Assembly: GCA_026168455.1 (NCBI GenBank)
Contig: CM047426.1
Span: 41,091,313-41,155,312 of the forward strand
From: Theocolax elegans
Lineage: Eukaryota > Arthropoda > Insecta > Hymenoptera > Cerocephalidae
Reading direction: 5' to 3'
DNA length: 64,000 nt
This document shows positions 11,165-22,560 of this stretch, piece after piece. The translations under genes were made by a program, and so were the position numbers. Position 1 is the first letter of the stretch. Each line of letters begins with the position of its first letter. The notes beneath the pieces are model-generated. The model had not been told where the DNA came from. It was given only the letters and a program-made list of their open reading frames with translations, and ran no database searches.

Positions 11165-11560
11165 ATACTTTATGTATGCTTCTTGAACATTTACTACTGA
11201 ATTCAATCTAGTCACCATTGAGTCACTTAAGTTTCTAAAATATTGTTGTTGATTGTTTAAGTAAATCCAACTATTTCGAAATCGTTGCCTCATTTCAACA
11301 AGATTGTGGGCCTCATTTGGTATCCATTCTTTGAGCATCTTTACCCAGACATTTTCAATCGGGTTTAGGTCCGGTGATCTAGGTGAATGATTCAGGTGAA
11401 TGATTGTATTTGTGAATGATTATCATACCATTTCTTAACAACTCTAGCAGCATGTAGAGGACTATTTGAAATATCCAAATAATGGGTTCATTTGGATAAC
11501 GTTGTCGAATACCTGGTAAAAGATAATTTTGAAGCAGTTGCACACATCAATTTTCATTTC
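11165..11560 (-). pseudogene. Tc1/mariner-family transposase relic (C-terminal part)
   Basis: Reading the minus strand in shifted frames gives HAARVVKKW, then SPDLNPIENVW (11377-11345), followed by KMLKEWIPNEAHNLVEMRQRFR to a stop near 11165. SPDLNPIENVW carries the third catalytic residue (E) of Tc1-type D34E transposases. A small duplication (gtgaatgattcaggtgaatgatt) and several frame breaks separate it from the upstream HTAR-like motif. The first and second catalytic Asp regions are lost or unrecognisable. Confidence 0.75.
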
Positions 11561-12834
11561 AAGTCACCAGGTCAATCGCCTGGAACCCAGTTTCATCATG
11601 CAAGCGAATTACCGACCAAGATATTAATGTTTTTTAAAGTTTTTAAGGTTAATTTAATTTTGACTAATTTAAAAATTTTGCTAAAAAAATGTACGATAAT
11701 GGATTATGCAATTACGAAATAAACTGTTTTGTCATGATTTTTTTTAAGTCATCAAAAGTTAAAATAATAAAAAAAAGTTATATCTCAGTCAGTAATTTGC
11801 TCGCATGGGCAAATTTGATATCCCCTTAACATGTTTTGCTGGGTCAGTAACAATTCAGTATGGTACCCCAAATACGGTTAGCGAGATTTACATTATTCTA
11901 ATTACCTTTTTAACATTTTTATTTCGAAATTTTTATTTGCTGTATTTAAAATTTTCGCACTTATGAACAGTCTAAACATATTATTTAGGAATTCTGAATC
12001 TGTCTTAATTATTATTTTATAGTATATTAATCGTCTAAAATGAATTTTTCGGAATAATAACCCTTTCTGAAAATATTTATTGGCAGTATGATATTTCAGG
12101 AATGAATTAAATTCTACTGAGCCGCATTTGCTTATTTGACTTTCTGCTTAAAATTATTTTGTTTAAACTTTGTTGGTATAAATATTCAATTATTTATTGT
12201 CTTTTTTGGTAATTGAAAATTCATACACATATTATTCGAGTAAATATTTTTGTTTACATTTAAAAATTCTAATTTTAATCATTTAGGGATTATAATTATC
12301 CTAAAAATTTTTTTATATTTTATATAGACTTTCAAAATCAAATTCCGTTGTATTTTATTAATTATACTCCCCCCCCCCGCGTATTTTTAGCAGCTTACAG
12401 GGGATTAGATGGATACTGAAACAAGTGGAGATACTTTTCTACCATTCCAAGGTAAGTGCACAAATTTTTTTGCAATGATCATGCTAATAGATTCATCGTT
12501 ATAAGGCAACAAATATACATTTCTATTAATATTTCGGGCACTTTTCCCGGATATTTTGACCATAAGTGATCTTAATGATTTAGACCCACTCTGGAAATAT
12601 TTAAGCAGTTTCTGACTATAAAAAGACATCTTTTAGACAGTATTAAGTTACCAGAGTCCGGAGCAGAATTGCTGATTTTCACTATTTAAGGTTTAAATGG
12701 CTTACAAGAGTGTGACGGCATACATTTATGTCTTTAAAAGTATTTTTAATGAAAAGTTCGGAAAATTTTACAAAAAAAGTCATAGTATTGTTTTTAGTGA
12801 AAAATGCATCCCCTGGGAGCTAAAAATTCATGAA
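11561..12834. other. AT-rich interval without recognised gene
   Basis: Contains short frames only (for example 12405-12629 minus, 12697-12897 plus) with no recognisable motif, and a C10 run near 12368. It may be the remains of older transposons, perhaps including the rest of the Tc1 element, but I see no supporting terminal repeats. Confidence 0.4.
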
Positions 12835-13966
12835 AATGAGCATATAATGCAAAAAAGTGCTAAAATGTCAACTTTGACTCTCTGTAACTTAAAATAATGG
12901 CCCAGAAAAAATCTGAAAAAATTCAGGAGAACTACTGGATACCTCTAAAACCTATTCCCACAGTTATAGCAATATTTATTTTTTTCATCTTCGATGTCAC
13001 AGAGAACCACCCATATATATGGGCTATTTCACGTCAAGTGGTACGATGAAAATTTTAAATCGCTCCAAAATTTGAGAACAGGCTGGAAATATCTTCAAGA
13101 AGATAGAAAAAGAATTTTAGGTGTTAAAAATAATTTGCCTAAGAGTTATTCCACCATGAAAAATGGAAATTTTTCAATTTTTTAGAAAAATTTCTATTTT
13201 CAAAGCCATTTATCTCAAAATCTATTGATTTTTTTGAAAAAATATTAGAAACAACTTTTGTTCAAAATAATCTTTAGAACTTATCTACCTGGGTTACAAT
13301 TCTTAATTTTAAAATCTCGAAGAGATAGGGCACTTGGAAATATTGAATATCAAAAAAAGGCGACCACGCCACAATCGATTTTGATCTAACACCGCTCAAA
13401 AGATCGCATTTTTTGAGAGCTTTCGAATGGCGGTAGTTAGATTATTGGCCAAAACCGCTGATGTAAGTTATGCCCTAAAATACATGAAAATTAGTGATTA
13501 TATGAGGTTTATGGGGTATAACATACACCAGCGGTCTTGGCTAATAATCTAACCACCGCCATTCGAAAGCTCTCGAAAAATGTGATCTTTTGAGCGGTGT
13601 TAGATCAAAATCGATTGTGGCGTGGTCGCCTTTTTTTGATATTCAATATTTCCGGGAGTCCTATCTCTCCGAGATTTTAAAATTAAGAATTGTAACCTAG
13701 GTAGATAAGTTCTAAAGATTATTTTGAACAAAAGTTGTTTCTAATATTTTTTCAAAAAAATCAGTAGATTTTGAGATAAATGGCTTTGAAAATAGAAATT
13801 TTTCTAAAAAATTGAAAAAATTCCATTTTTCATGGTGTAATAACTCTTAGGCAAATTATTTTTAACACCTAAAAATTTTTTTCTATCTTCTGGAAGTAAT
13901 TTCTAACTTGTTGTCAAATTTTGGAGCGATTTAAAATTTTCATCGTACCACTTGACGTGAAATAGC

Positions 13967-14000
<34 letters not shown>

Positions 14001-14603
14001 CGTTAATATGCATATATAAGCAGTATAACCGTAAACGGGTTACCGACTAGGCAAAGAACGCGAAAACTAGAAGGTACCGTACTACGCACGTAAGGACGGA
14101 AAGTACCGTTCGCAATCAGCCGTTAATATAGATATAGCGTACCCCCTGTTATTCTACAGGCCGATATCTCAGTGTATTTTGATCGTTTTTGAGAAAAAAA
14201 GGGTTGGTGTGTGTATCACAGTGTGGGTGCGGAGAGGTTCCCTCACACAACCCAACACTGCCGAACCAAGCCGTCTGCCACTACTGTTATATTCCGCCCA
14301 CGTCAGGGTTACCATTTAGGGTTTTTCTGTCCTTTATTGTCTAATGTAAATGAAGTCATGCTGTGTGAGTGCAACAAAAAAGAATACCTCTATCTGGCAA
14401 CTGGCAACACTGATCCCACGGAAAGGACTGAAAGCCGAGGCGGCGACAACCGTGACAGTATGAGAGAGAGAGAGATACAAGGAGTCTCACATGCGGCCGT
14501 TCCCGCCGGTTGAACGCCGTTCGAATGGTGATCTCAAGACCGAGCGGTTGGTGGTGCACCACATTAGGAGCCGTGTGTCCCGTTCGCGTTCCCTATATTC
14601 CTA
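12835..14603. repeat. 1769-bp tandem duplication, unit 1
   Basis: Unit 1 and unit 2 (14604-16372) share the same order of landmarks at a constant offset of 1769 bp (cgaccacgcc at 13361 and 15130; ttctacagg ending at 14160 and 15929). Each unit contains a foldback MITE, a (TA)n tract, and about 600 bp of GC-richer sequence (13990-14600). Frames in that last part are repeated in both units but resemble no protein. Confidence 0.85.
13021..13968. mobile_element. Foldback MITE, copy 1
   Basis: An almost continuous palindrome: arm GGGCTATTTCACGTCAAGTG... at 13021 returns as ...CTTGACGTGAAATAGCCC ending at 13968, centre near 13490. Flanked by ATATAT on both sides, compatible with a TA target. No coding capacity. 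Superfamily not assigned. Confidence 0.8.
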
Positions 14604-15733
14604 TGAAATGGATATAATGCAAAAAAGTGATAAAATGTAACTTTGATTCTGTAACTTAAATAATGGCCAGGCAAAACCTCTGAAAAAATTCAGGAGAAAT
14701 ACTGGATACCTCTAAAACCTATTCCACAGTTATAGCACTATTTATTTTTTGTCTATCATTCGATGGTCACAGAGAACCACACATATATATGGGCTATTCC
14801 TCAAGTGTACGATGAAAATTTTTACATCGCCTGCCAAATTTGAGACCAGGCTGGAAATATCTTCAAGAAGATAGAAAAAGAATTTTAGGTGTTTAAAATA
14901 ATTTGCCTAAGAGTTATTCCACCCATGAAAAATGGAAATTTTTCAATTTTTTTTAGAAAAATTTCTATTTTCAAGCCATTTATCTCAAAATCTATGATTT
15001 TTTTGAAAAAATATTAGAAACAACTTTTGTTCAAAATAATCTTTAGAACTTATCTACCTGGGTTACAATTCTTAATTTTAAAATCTCGAAGAGATAGGGC
15101 ACTTGGAAATATTGAATATCAAAAAAAGGCGACCACGCCACAATCGATTTTGATCTAACACCGCTCAAAAGATCGCATTTTTTGAGAGCTTTCGAATGGC
15201 GGTAGTTAGATTATTGGCCAAAACCGCTGATGTAAGTTATGCCCTAAAATACATGAAAATTAGTGATTATATGAGGTTTATGGGGTATAACATACACCAG
15301 CGGTCTTGGCTAATAATCTAACCACCGCCATTCGAAAGCTCTCGAAAAATGTGATCTTTTGAGCGGTGTTAGATCAAAATCGATTGTGGCGTGGTCGCCT
15401 TTTTTTGATATTCAATATTTCCGGGAGTCCTATCTCTCCGAGATTTTAAAATTAAGAATTGTAACCTAGGTAGATAAGTTCTAAAGATTATTTTGAACAA
15501 AAGTTGTTTCTAATATTTTTTCAAAAAAATCAGTAGATTTTGAGATAAATGGCTTTGAAAATAGAAATTTTTCTAAAAATTGAAAAAATTCCATTTTTCA
15601 TGGTGTAATAACTCTTAGGCAAATTATTTTAACACCTAAAAATTTTTTTCTATCTTCTGGAAGTAATTTCTAACTTGTTGTCAAATTTTGGAGCGATTTA
15701 AAATTTTCATCGTACCACTTGACGTGAAATAGC

Positions 15734-15769
<36 letters not shown>

Positions 15770-16372
15770 CGTTAATATGCATATATAAGCAGTATAACCG
15801 TAAACGGGTTACCGACTAGGCAAAGAACGCGAAAACTAGAAGGTACCGTACTACGCACGTAAGGACGGAAAGTACCGTTCGCAATCAGCCGTTAATATAG
15901 ATATAGCGTACCCCCTGTTATTCTACAGGCCGATATCTCAGTGTATTTTGATCGTTTTTGAGAAAAAAAGGGTTGGTGTGTGTATCACAGTGTGGGTGCG
16001 GAGAGGTTCCCTCACACAACCCAACACTGCCGAACCAAGCCGTCTGCCACTACTGTTATATTCCGCCCACGTCAGGGTTACCATTTAGGGTTTTTCTGTC
16101 CTTTATTGTCTAATGTAAATGAAGTCATGCTGTGTGAGTGCAACAAAAAAGAATACCTCTATCTGGCAACTGGCAACACTGATCCCACGGAAAGGACTGA
16201 AAGCCGAGGCGGCGACAACCGTGACAGTATGAGAGAGAGAGAGAGATACAAGGAGTCTCACATGCGGCCGTTCCCGCCGGTTGAACGCCGTTCGAATGGT
16301 GATCTCAAGACCGAGCGGTTGGTGGTGCACCACATTAGGAGCCGTGTGTCCCGTTCGCGTTCCCTATATTCC
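14604..16372. repeat. 1769-bp tandem duplication, unit 2
   Basis: Matches unit 1. Differences are concentrated in roughly the first 400 bases (many 1-2 base indels and substitutions between 14604 and 15000), while the remaining 1.35 kb is nearly identical. Such a lopsided pattern suggests an assembly overlap with a low-quality contig end rather than an old duplication. Confidence 0.85.
14791..15735. mobile_element. Foldback MITE, copy 2
   Basis: Second copy of the 0.95 kb palindrome inside the duplicated unit. The left arm is damaged near its tip (gggctattcctcaagtg instead of gggctatttcacgtcaagtg); the right arm is unchanged. Confidence 0.8.
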
Positions 16373-16550
16373 TGATACGGTCCAGGTAGGGGAGCGTCCC
16401 CCTCCCCCCGCTCGCGACAAATCCCGCCCGTTTAGTTAAGTCGGTGGCTTGCGGGAGCCACTTCGCGAGGGTCGGCCTGCGTGACATATAAGGCAGCTAC
16501 TACGTCAGAGCTCCTTAGTAAGGAGTCCTTACATCAGAGGGGACTACCCT

Positions 16551-16665
16551 TAGAGCATATACTGGAGACAGCTTTCCATTGGCCGAAAGTGTAGACGACG
16601 TTGTAGAAAGACATAGCTGTTGGGGGCTACAACCTTTCTCTCTCTAGCAGCACGCGATTGGTTGT
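16551..16665 (+). repeat. Repeat R4, left inverted copy
   Basis: About 115 bp recurring in reverse orientation at 24283-24400 with moderate divergence (tagagcatata, gtgtaga, ggctacaacctttctctctctagcagcacgcgattggtt). It contains two ATTGG (inverted CCAAT) motifs. The sequence before it (16373-16550) is GC-rich and unrecognised. Confidence 0.55.
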
Positions 16666-16669
16666 CAAC

Positions 16670-17000
16670 TTCTCTTCTGTTGCGATGATTAATTTGATGT
16701 TTGAAAAATTATTTATTATCATAATAAAATTATAAGAAGTTGAAAGCAATTTTTAAGCTATACTCGAATTATAAAAAATAATATTTTATTTATATGCATT
16801 TAGTATTACTTATTTCTTAAAATAAATACGAACATACAGTATAATTACTATATGTGGAATAAATTGGTATATTGATAATAATGATTATGGTTAAATAAAT
16901 AACCAGATGTTAATAATCTCATTATTTTTATTCGTAAACTTTTTATTACAATCAACGAAAAAAATAGAATCAAACAACGCAACAATGCAATAACATATGT

Positions 17001-17063
<63 letters not shown>
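16670..17063. repeat. AT-rich DNA and microsatellite (CA)n(TA)n
   Basis: 16670-17000 is AT-rich with no visible gene. A (CA)9-type run near 17003-17022 continues into a (TA)n run that ends at the TRIM left boundary. Confidence 0.8.
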
Positions 17064-17068
<5 letters not shown>

Positions 17069-17160
17069 CGGGTACGGATTTCGAGTGTCGGCGCAGGTTA
17101 GGTCCCTGAATTATCGGCGACGTTCGTCGATAGGACCAAGTCGACTAGCCGGGATAATTG

Positions 17161-17243
17161 CGAATGGTAGCGCAGTGGTGAGGCTTCTGCCTCGCGCTCC
17201 CGGGATCGTGGGTTCGCGCCCCGATACCTTCGATGATTTTTTT
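17161..17243 (+). ncRNA. tRNA-like pol III unit inside TRIM left LTR
   Basis: A-box TAGCGCAGTGG (17168-17178) and B-box GGTTCGCGCCC (17211-17221) are spaced about 33 bp, with a T7 terminator near 17237-17243. The region resembles a tRNA pseudogene (GGTAGCGCAGTGGT, GGGTTCGCGCCCC), but acceptor pairing is not convincing. A copy lies in the right LTR at 17809-17891. Confidence 0.6.
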
Positions 17244-17808
17244 ATTCCTTATATTCAATCCGTACCCCGTTACAAATGGCGCCCAGCTCAAAAACCCACT
17301 TGCCAGAAGAGACGAAGTAGTTTATCTTCGCCTGGCTCATCTTGGACCGAAGTCGGTCATAAACTCCCATCCCCACCACCCCACCACCACAGTCCCGGTG
17401 GATTTCCCCGCGAGAACGTCAAAAAGTGCGGAGGTACGACTGTAGGAGAAAAGCCTGTGTTTCTCTCTCCACAGTGTGTATACGTATACGCAGTACACCT
17501 CCAAGGTTGGCACTAGACGTAGGGGAGCTTGAGTTTCTGGGATCTCTAGCGTGGTGGTGCAAACGCACGGCTATCCCTAACGAGGCTCCCGGTGCTCAGA
17601 AAACGGTCTTCTTGACACCGGTCGAGCAGGGACAACCTTCGCCTCTCTAGCCCAGGTGATCGAAGTGATCAAACGGCTCCCCGAGGGCGTAGGTCGCGTT
17701 TGGGTGGGGGATATAACGGGTACGGATTTCGAGTGTCGGCGCAGGTTAGGTCCCTGAATTATCGGCGACGTTCGTCGATAGGACCAAGTCGACTAGCCGG
17801 GATAATTG

Positions 17809-17891
17809 CGAATGGTAGCGCAGTGGTGAGGCTTCTGCCTCGCGCTCCCGGGATCGTGGGTTCGCGCCCCGATACCTTCGTTGATTTTTTT
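17809..17891 (+). ncRNA. tRNA-like pol III unit inside TRIM right LTR
   Basis: Same A-box (17816-17826) and B-box (17859-17869) as in the left LTR; one base differs just downstream (cgttgat versus cgatgat). Confidence 0.6.
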
Positions 17892-17944
17892 ATTCCTTAT
17901 ATTCAATCCGTACCCCGTTACAATATATATAAATTATATTAAAT

Positions 17945-18665
17945 TTACTCGTTTTTAAAAAGGATTAAGTTTGTATAAATTCTTCTAACTTTTTTTGCAC
18001 AGTGCTTATGTTTTTGTGCTTCATAATGTTTTATTCGTATGGCTAAGTATATTTTTATAATGTCTTTAATTAATTGCATTCTGTGTTTTTCAGGTGTATC
18101 AGAGTGATTAATTTGTAAAATGTGCTTTGGAATCATTTTTAAACTCTCTTTAAATAATTCAGCATGGATGCCTGCCCGAGATTTATATAAGATTCGAAAA
18201 TTTCTTTCTAAAATTTTACAGATTGTCGTTACATCAGTACAAGGTTTTATCAAACCACCCCTATTCTCTTTTTGTTTAAAAGAACTGAATTGCTTGTCTC
18301 ATTAGTTAATAAAATCGGGCAAGTGTAACATTTTGTACGCTTAAGTAGTGATCTCGTTATAAAACCAGCTAGGTATTCCACGACGCTATCAATATATTTT
18401 TTATTAGTCTCTGCTCCATAAAAATCTTTTTCATGCATTATTTCTTCCTCACAAAAAGCATCATTTATTTGTATCGATTTATTAATATCTTTTGAATGAC
18501 AAAAATCTTGTGAAGAGATCCTCAAAATTTCTGTATCATTAAAATCAACGCAATTAGCATTTTCTGACCCTTTAATATCAGCATGCACTAATATTTTTTT
18601 GAAGATATTAATAAATTGATAGCAAGTAGGATTGTTGTTATATCCTCCTTTGCATAATTTTTTCC
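17945..18665 (-). pseudogene. P-element/THAP9-like transposase relic (C-terminal part)
   Basis: Two overlapping frames make one decayed coding region. The upstream part (from about 18665) reads KGGYNNNPTCYQFINIF and YIDSVVEYLAGFITRSLL. The downstream part reads NRGGLIKPCTDVTTICKILE. The pattern EYIAGF...GGLIKPS.DV..IC is characteristic of THAP9/P-type transposases. A frameshift near 18250 separates them. The THAP DNA-binding domain and most catalytic residues lie upstream in the family and are not recognisable here. The neighbouring satellite arrays may be related terminal sequence, but that is not proven. Confidence 0.65.
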
Positions 18666-19005
18666 GTTCAAACTGTCATTGACATCATTATATTTTTCTG
18701 AGTTTTTACTGTAAAAATTAATATAGATGTAAAATTATAGTTAATGCTATTGTATTTTTTATCACACTTAATTCTTTATTACTTACTCATTTAAGATTAT
18801 AAAATCTTTAAAAATGGAAGGAGTGGATCCTTCTCTTAACCTTTTATTGTTTGATCCAAAAGCAGTGCAACCAAAGCAAGTCTTCTCAAAATGCCGACTA
18901 CATACATACGAGAATTTTGCAAATTTAGGAGTACCAAATACTTTATTAATATTGTCTATCCATGACTTTTTCAGGACTTCATTCGTAGGAAATCTATATA
19001 ATAAT
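18666..19005. other. Interval with one short unassigned frame
   Basis: A 64-codon plus-strand frame at 18814-19008 begins in an AAAATGG context, but it matches nothing I recognise and runs into the satellite. It may be debris of the P-like element. Confidence 0.3.
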
Positions 19006-19430
19006 TAAGAGGCGAAGTCTCCGGTATTTATTATGTAATTTTTCTCCCGTCTTTCTATGACGTAATTTTTCTCCGGTCTTTCTATGACGTCAATTTTCTC
19101 CGGCTATTTCGTTACATAAATGATGATGCCCCGATGACCTGGAGGTCAGGATGGCGACCTGGACATCGTCTACAGGAAGTGACATTTTTTTAAAAATAGT
19201 TGTAGTTGTCGTCCTAGTAGATGATGCCCCGATAACCTGGAGGTCAGGATGGCGACCTGCACATCGTCTACAGGAAGTGACATTTTTTTAAAAAATAAAT
19301 GTAGTTGTCGTCCTAGTAGATGATGCTCCGATGACTTGGAGGTCAGGATGGTGATCTGGACATCGTCTACAGGAAGTGACAATTTTTTAGAAAATAAATG
19401 TAGTTGTTCTCCTAGTAGATGATGCCCCGA
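19006..19430. repeat. 98-bp satellite array, copy 1
   Basis: A leader made of short repeats of (gacgtaatttttctccggtctttctat) type at 19010-19115 is followed by three units of 98-99 bp (gatgatgcc at 19122, 19220, 19319, 19418). Each unit contains TGACCTGGAGGTCA-like dyads and catcgtctacaggaagtgac. The same leader and units occur at 20365-20917, and a diverged 109-bp version builds the Foldback-like element at 58215-61925. It ends in an (AATAT)n tract (19431-19490). Confidence 0.8.
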
Positions 19431-19490
19431 TATATAATATAATATAATATAATATAATATAATATAATAAAATATAATATATATCTATAT

Positions 19491-19865
19491 ATTGTAGAAT
19501 ATTATTTTAAGCGCAACTATTGATGATTAAGTTTCAGCTATATTACTTTAATGTTTATACATATTTTGATTAATATTATTTTAAGAGCTACTAATGAAGG
19601 TTTTGTGGCAGCTATAGAATTTTAATTTGAAAGTGTGTACGTTTACCGTTTAACTTTATATTTAAGCGCTACTAAGAATGACTTAGTTGCAGCTATAGTG
19701 TTTTTATTCTAATATTATACATATTACAGTGTTGAAAAACGTAGTGTTTTAATATGAAAAAATGTATAAATATTGCAATGTTTACTTATATCGTAATGTT
19801 TAAACGCTGCTATTAAAAATTGTTTTATTATATAATTTATTAAAAATTAATTACGTTAAAAATTT
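19491..19865. other. AT-rich interval with short internal repeats
   Basis: Three loosely repeated stretches (taagcgcaactattgatgattaagtttcagctata, taagagctactaatgaagg, taagcgctactaagaatgac), about 80 bp apart, hint at old tandem repeats. No gene seen. Confidence 0.4.
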
Positions 19866-19869
19866 CTTT

Positions 19870-20340
19870 TTATACTACATTCTTTGCGTATATATTAATT
19901 GACGTTTCTTCTTTATTGTTTAAATATTTTACTTTATTCATTTCTTTTTCGGTATATACAGCACTTTTATCTAATAATATTTTTAAATTATTTTTATTTC
20001 TAACTCTAGATAATGCAACATATAATTGTCCATGACTAAATACAGGTGATGGAAGATACAAGCCTACATTTTAAAAAGATTGACCTTGAGACTTATTTAT
20101 CGTCATTGCAAATCCTAATCTTATTGGAAATTGCCTTCGAATCATGGCAAATGGTATGTCTTTAATTGCTGGACTTAGATCAATTCGAGGTAAAAATACT
20201 GTTACACCTTTATGTTTTCCTGTAACAATTTCAGCTAAAATTATGTGCGTTCGTAATTTTCATATTTTTAAACGTGTACCATTACATAAACCTCCTCCTA
20301 AATTTAAATTTCTTAATAATATTACAATAGCGCCAACTTC
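19870..20340 (-). pseudogene. Helitron helicase, C-terminal part
   Basis: The minus strand encodes [22 protein letters not shown] followed by VFSHGQLYVALSRVR, the conserved last helicase motifs of Helitron and Pif1 proteins. Single-base lesions break the frame (stops near 20060 and 20260). At its upstream end the gene is interrupted by the satellite insertion at 20341-20917. Confidence 0.85.
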
Positions 20341-20917
20341 TATATCTATATCTATATCTATCTATATATTAATTAAGAGGCGAAGTCTCCGGTCTTTCTG
20401 TGACGTAATTTTTCTCCGGTCATTCTATTATGTAATTTTTCTCCCGTCTTTCTATGACGTAATTTTTCTCCGGTCTTTCTATGACGTCAATTTTCTCCGG
20501 CTATGTCGTTACGTAAATGATGATGCCCCGATGACCTGGAGGTCAGGATGGCGACCTGGACGTCGTCTACAGGAAGTGACATTTTTTTAAAAAATAATTG
20601 TAGTTGTCCTCCTAGTAGATGATGTCCCCATGACCTGGAGGTCAAGATGGCGACCTGCACATCGTCTACTTAAAGTGACTATTTTAAAAAATAATTGTAG
20701 TTGTCGTCCTAGTAGATGATGCCCCGATGACCTGGAGGTCAGGATGGCGACCTGGACATCGTCTACAGGAAGTGACTATTTTCAAAAATAATTGTAGTTG
20801 TCGTCCTAGTAGATGATGCCCCGATGACCTGGAGGTCAGGATGGCGACCTGGACATCGTCTACAGGAAGTGACATTTTTTTAAAAATAATTGTAGTTGTT
20901 CTCCTAGTAGATGATGC
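20341..20917 (-). mobile_element. 98-bp satellite inserted in Helitron, with 19-bp direct repeats
   Basis: The Helitron frame is split by 577 bp of satellite, with the same leader and four units of about 98 bp as at 19006. ATTACAATAGCGCCAACTT is present on both sides (20322-20340 and 20918-20936), which looks like a 19-bp target duplication. One edge carries a (TATATC)n tract. A long duplication plus a simple-repeat tail suggests retroposition rather than a cut-and-paste event; this is inference. Confidence 0.7.
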
Positions 20918-21475
20918 AATTACAATAGCGCCAACTTTTAAAATTAACTTATGTGGTGGTAAGCCATTAGGCGTTATTGAATTAAAAAAGTCTATTGGAA
21001 TTGTATTAGATATGTCCTCATTTTTATCAAAATTCGTTATATCAACACTAATATATTCCCTAGGTTCTCCGTTTAATCGATTTAATATTTCATTATTAAT
21101 CTTTAAGACATCTTTATTTGTTGGTGCTAATATTACTTTACTGTATAGCGAGTTGTCATTAGAATTTATTAAAGGGCCAAAAGTTTCTGCAATTAAATCT
21201 CCGCGAGATAAAAGATTAGACGGTAAATGAATTAAATTATTATTTTTTTCAAAATCGCTACCATCACTACGTTGTTCTCCACTTTAAGTAGCCAATCTTG
21301 GAACATATTATCATTATTATTAATTCTTTTGTTGCCTTGTAACGAAACATTATTAAACATGTTCCATAGTTTGCTTTTTTTAACACAAGATTCTATTATT
21401 TGAATTCTATTTCCAAAACGTACAACTGATAAAATTTGTCGAAAGTCACCAGATAATATTACAATTTTACCGCCA
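20918..21475 (-). pseudogene. Helitron helicase, middle part
   Basis: Minus-strand reading gives FGGKIVILSGDFRQILSVV (helicase motif III region), then RGDLIAETFGP, VILAPTNKDVL and GAIVI, in broken frames. It is continuous with the ATPase part at 21459 through a frameshift near 21475, and with the C-terminal part across the satellite. Confidence 0.8.
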
Positions 21476-22400
21476 AATGGTTTGGAAGTTCTTTTAATAA
21501 TCTATCAACAGCATCAAAAGCAAATTTAGATGCCATGGATATTTCATCCCAAATTATAACCTTTATTTCTTTTAAATATTGTCCATATTCGGTTTTTAAC
21601 TTTACATTGCAAGTAGATTGCTCTGTTAAATTAAATGGTAATTTAAATGCAGTGTGTACAGTTTTTCCATCGATTAAAAGATTAGCTGCAATGCCAGTCC
21701 AAGCTACTGCTAATACATTTATATTCGAATTTTTTAAATATGCTATTAAATAATTATGTAAATAACTTTTACCACTACCTTCAGGACCGTCAATAAAAAT
21801 TAATCTTTCTTTATTATTATTTTGAATAGCATTTATAATGCCATTAAATATATTCATCTGTATTTCAGATAAACAACTTATGTTATTACTCACAGAAGAA
21901 CAGTATGTAGTAAAATCATTTAAATCTTCGGTGTATATTTCATTAGTTTCATCTATTGAAGGTAAATCATTTTTATACAACGCGCAACCGTGTAATATTA
22001 AAATATCATTTAATTTATTTAAAACAATCTTTTCTGCTGCTTTTTCATTCAATTTTGGATCGTAAAAATAATTTTTGTACTTATCATAAAGATTTCGAAT
22101 ATTATTTGGTTTATGAAAAATAGTTATGAATGCAAATAATTGAATTAAAGCATTTGGAAATTGGTATATAACTGCTTCTTGTAAGCAATTATCCCATTCT
22201 TCATCTACTGATACCCATCCGCGGGCTGTTACTGCATCATAATAAGTTGGATATATTATATTATTAAAGGACCTTACATCCGTGAATGATGTTGCGCCCG
22301 TTACATGTAATAATAACATTCTAAAATAAAATAATTCTGGTTGTTTATACGTAATAATTTGGTATTTGAATATATAATAAATTTTTAGATGCATTATCAT
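21459..22400 (-). pseudogene. Helitron helicase, ATPase part
   Basis: Contains the Walker A motif GPEGSGKSY, the following WTGIAANLL, and the Walker B motif IIWDEISMAS, typical of the SF1 helicase fused to Helitron Rep. Upstream it carries the spacer sequence VDEEWDNCLQEA seen in the linker region of Helitron proteins. The frame is broken at both ends. Confidence 0.9.
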
Positions 22401-22560
22401 ACGTATTTAATTGAAACCAAGCAGTAAGTATGGTTGTAACATTGCGATCAATCGATTTTTCTTCTGATCCTTCTTTGAAATATACATACTGTTCGTTTTC
22501 TAAATGTATTGCTAATCGATAAATAGCATGTGATTGTTTGTACAATTTGAATTGAAATAA

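Larger units (their letters stand above)
17064..17922 (+). mobile_element. TRIM: miniature LTR retrotransposon, complete
   Basis: Two 211-bp terminal repeats (17064-17274 and 17712-17922), nearly identical, flank a 437-bp non-coding interior. After the left repeat comes a TGGCGCCCAG primer-binding site (17277); before the right one comes a purine tract gggtgggggata. The LTR tips are TATAACGGG...CCCCGTTACA. It sits in (AT)n sequence, compatible with an ATAT target duplication. No gag or pol; it must rely on another element. TE-A in this window has similar tips and the same primer-site start. TRIMs have been reported in ants. Confidence 0.85.

Noticed and set aside
14211..16375. Repeated frame beginning MYHSVGAERFP in both duplicated units
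   Set aside because: Repeated because of the 1769-bp duplication; no family resemblance; lies in transposon-like DNA with a different end in each unit.
17085..17516. 143-codon open frame across the TRIM left LTR
   Set aside because: Runs through the LTR, tRNA-like boxes and primer site; no domain; an accident of GC-rich non-coding sequence.
18814..19008. 64-codon frame as a THAP-domain fragment
   Set aside because: A faint similarity to the end of a THAP domain (VPNTLL) is not supported by the required Cys and His residues.
20521..20875. TGACCTGGAGGTCA dyads in the 98-bp satellite as nuclear-receptor sites
   Set aside because: They contain AGGTCA half-sites in everted order, but insect receptor sites usually have other arrangements and nothing links the satellite to a regulated gene.
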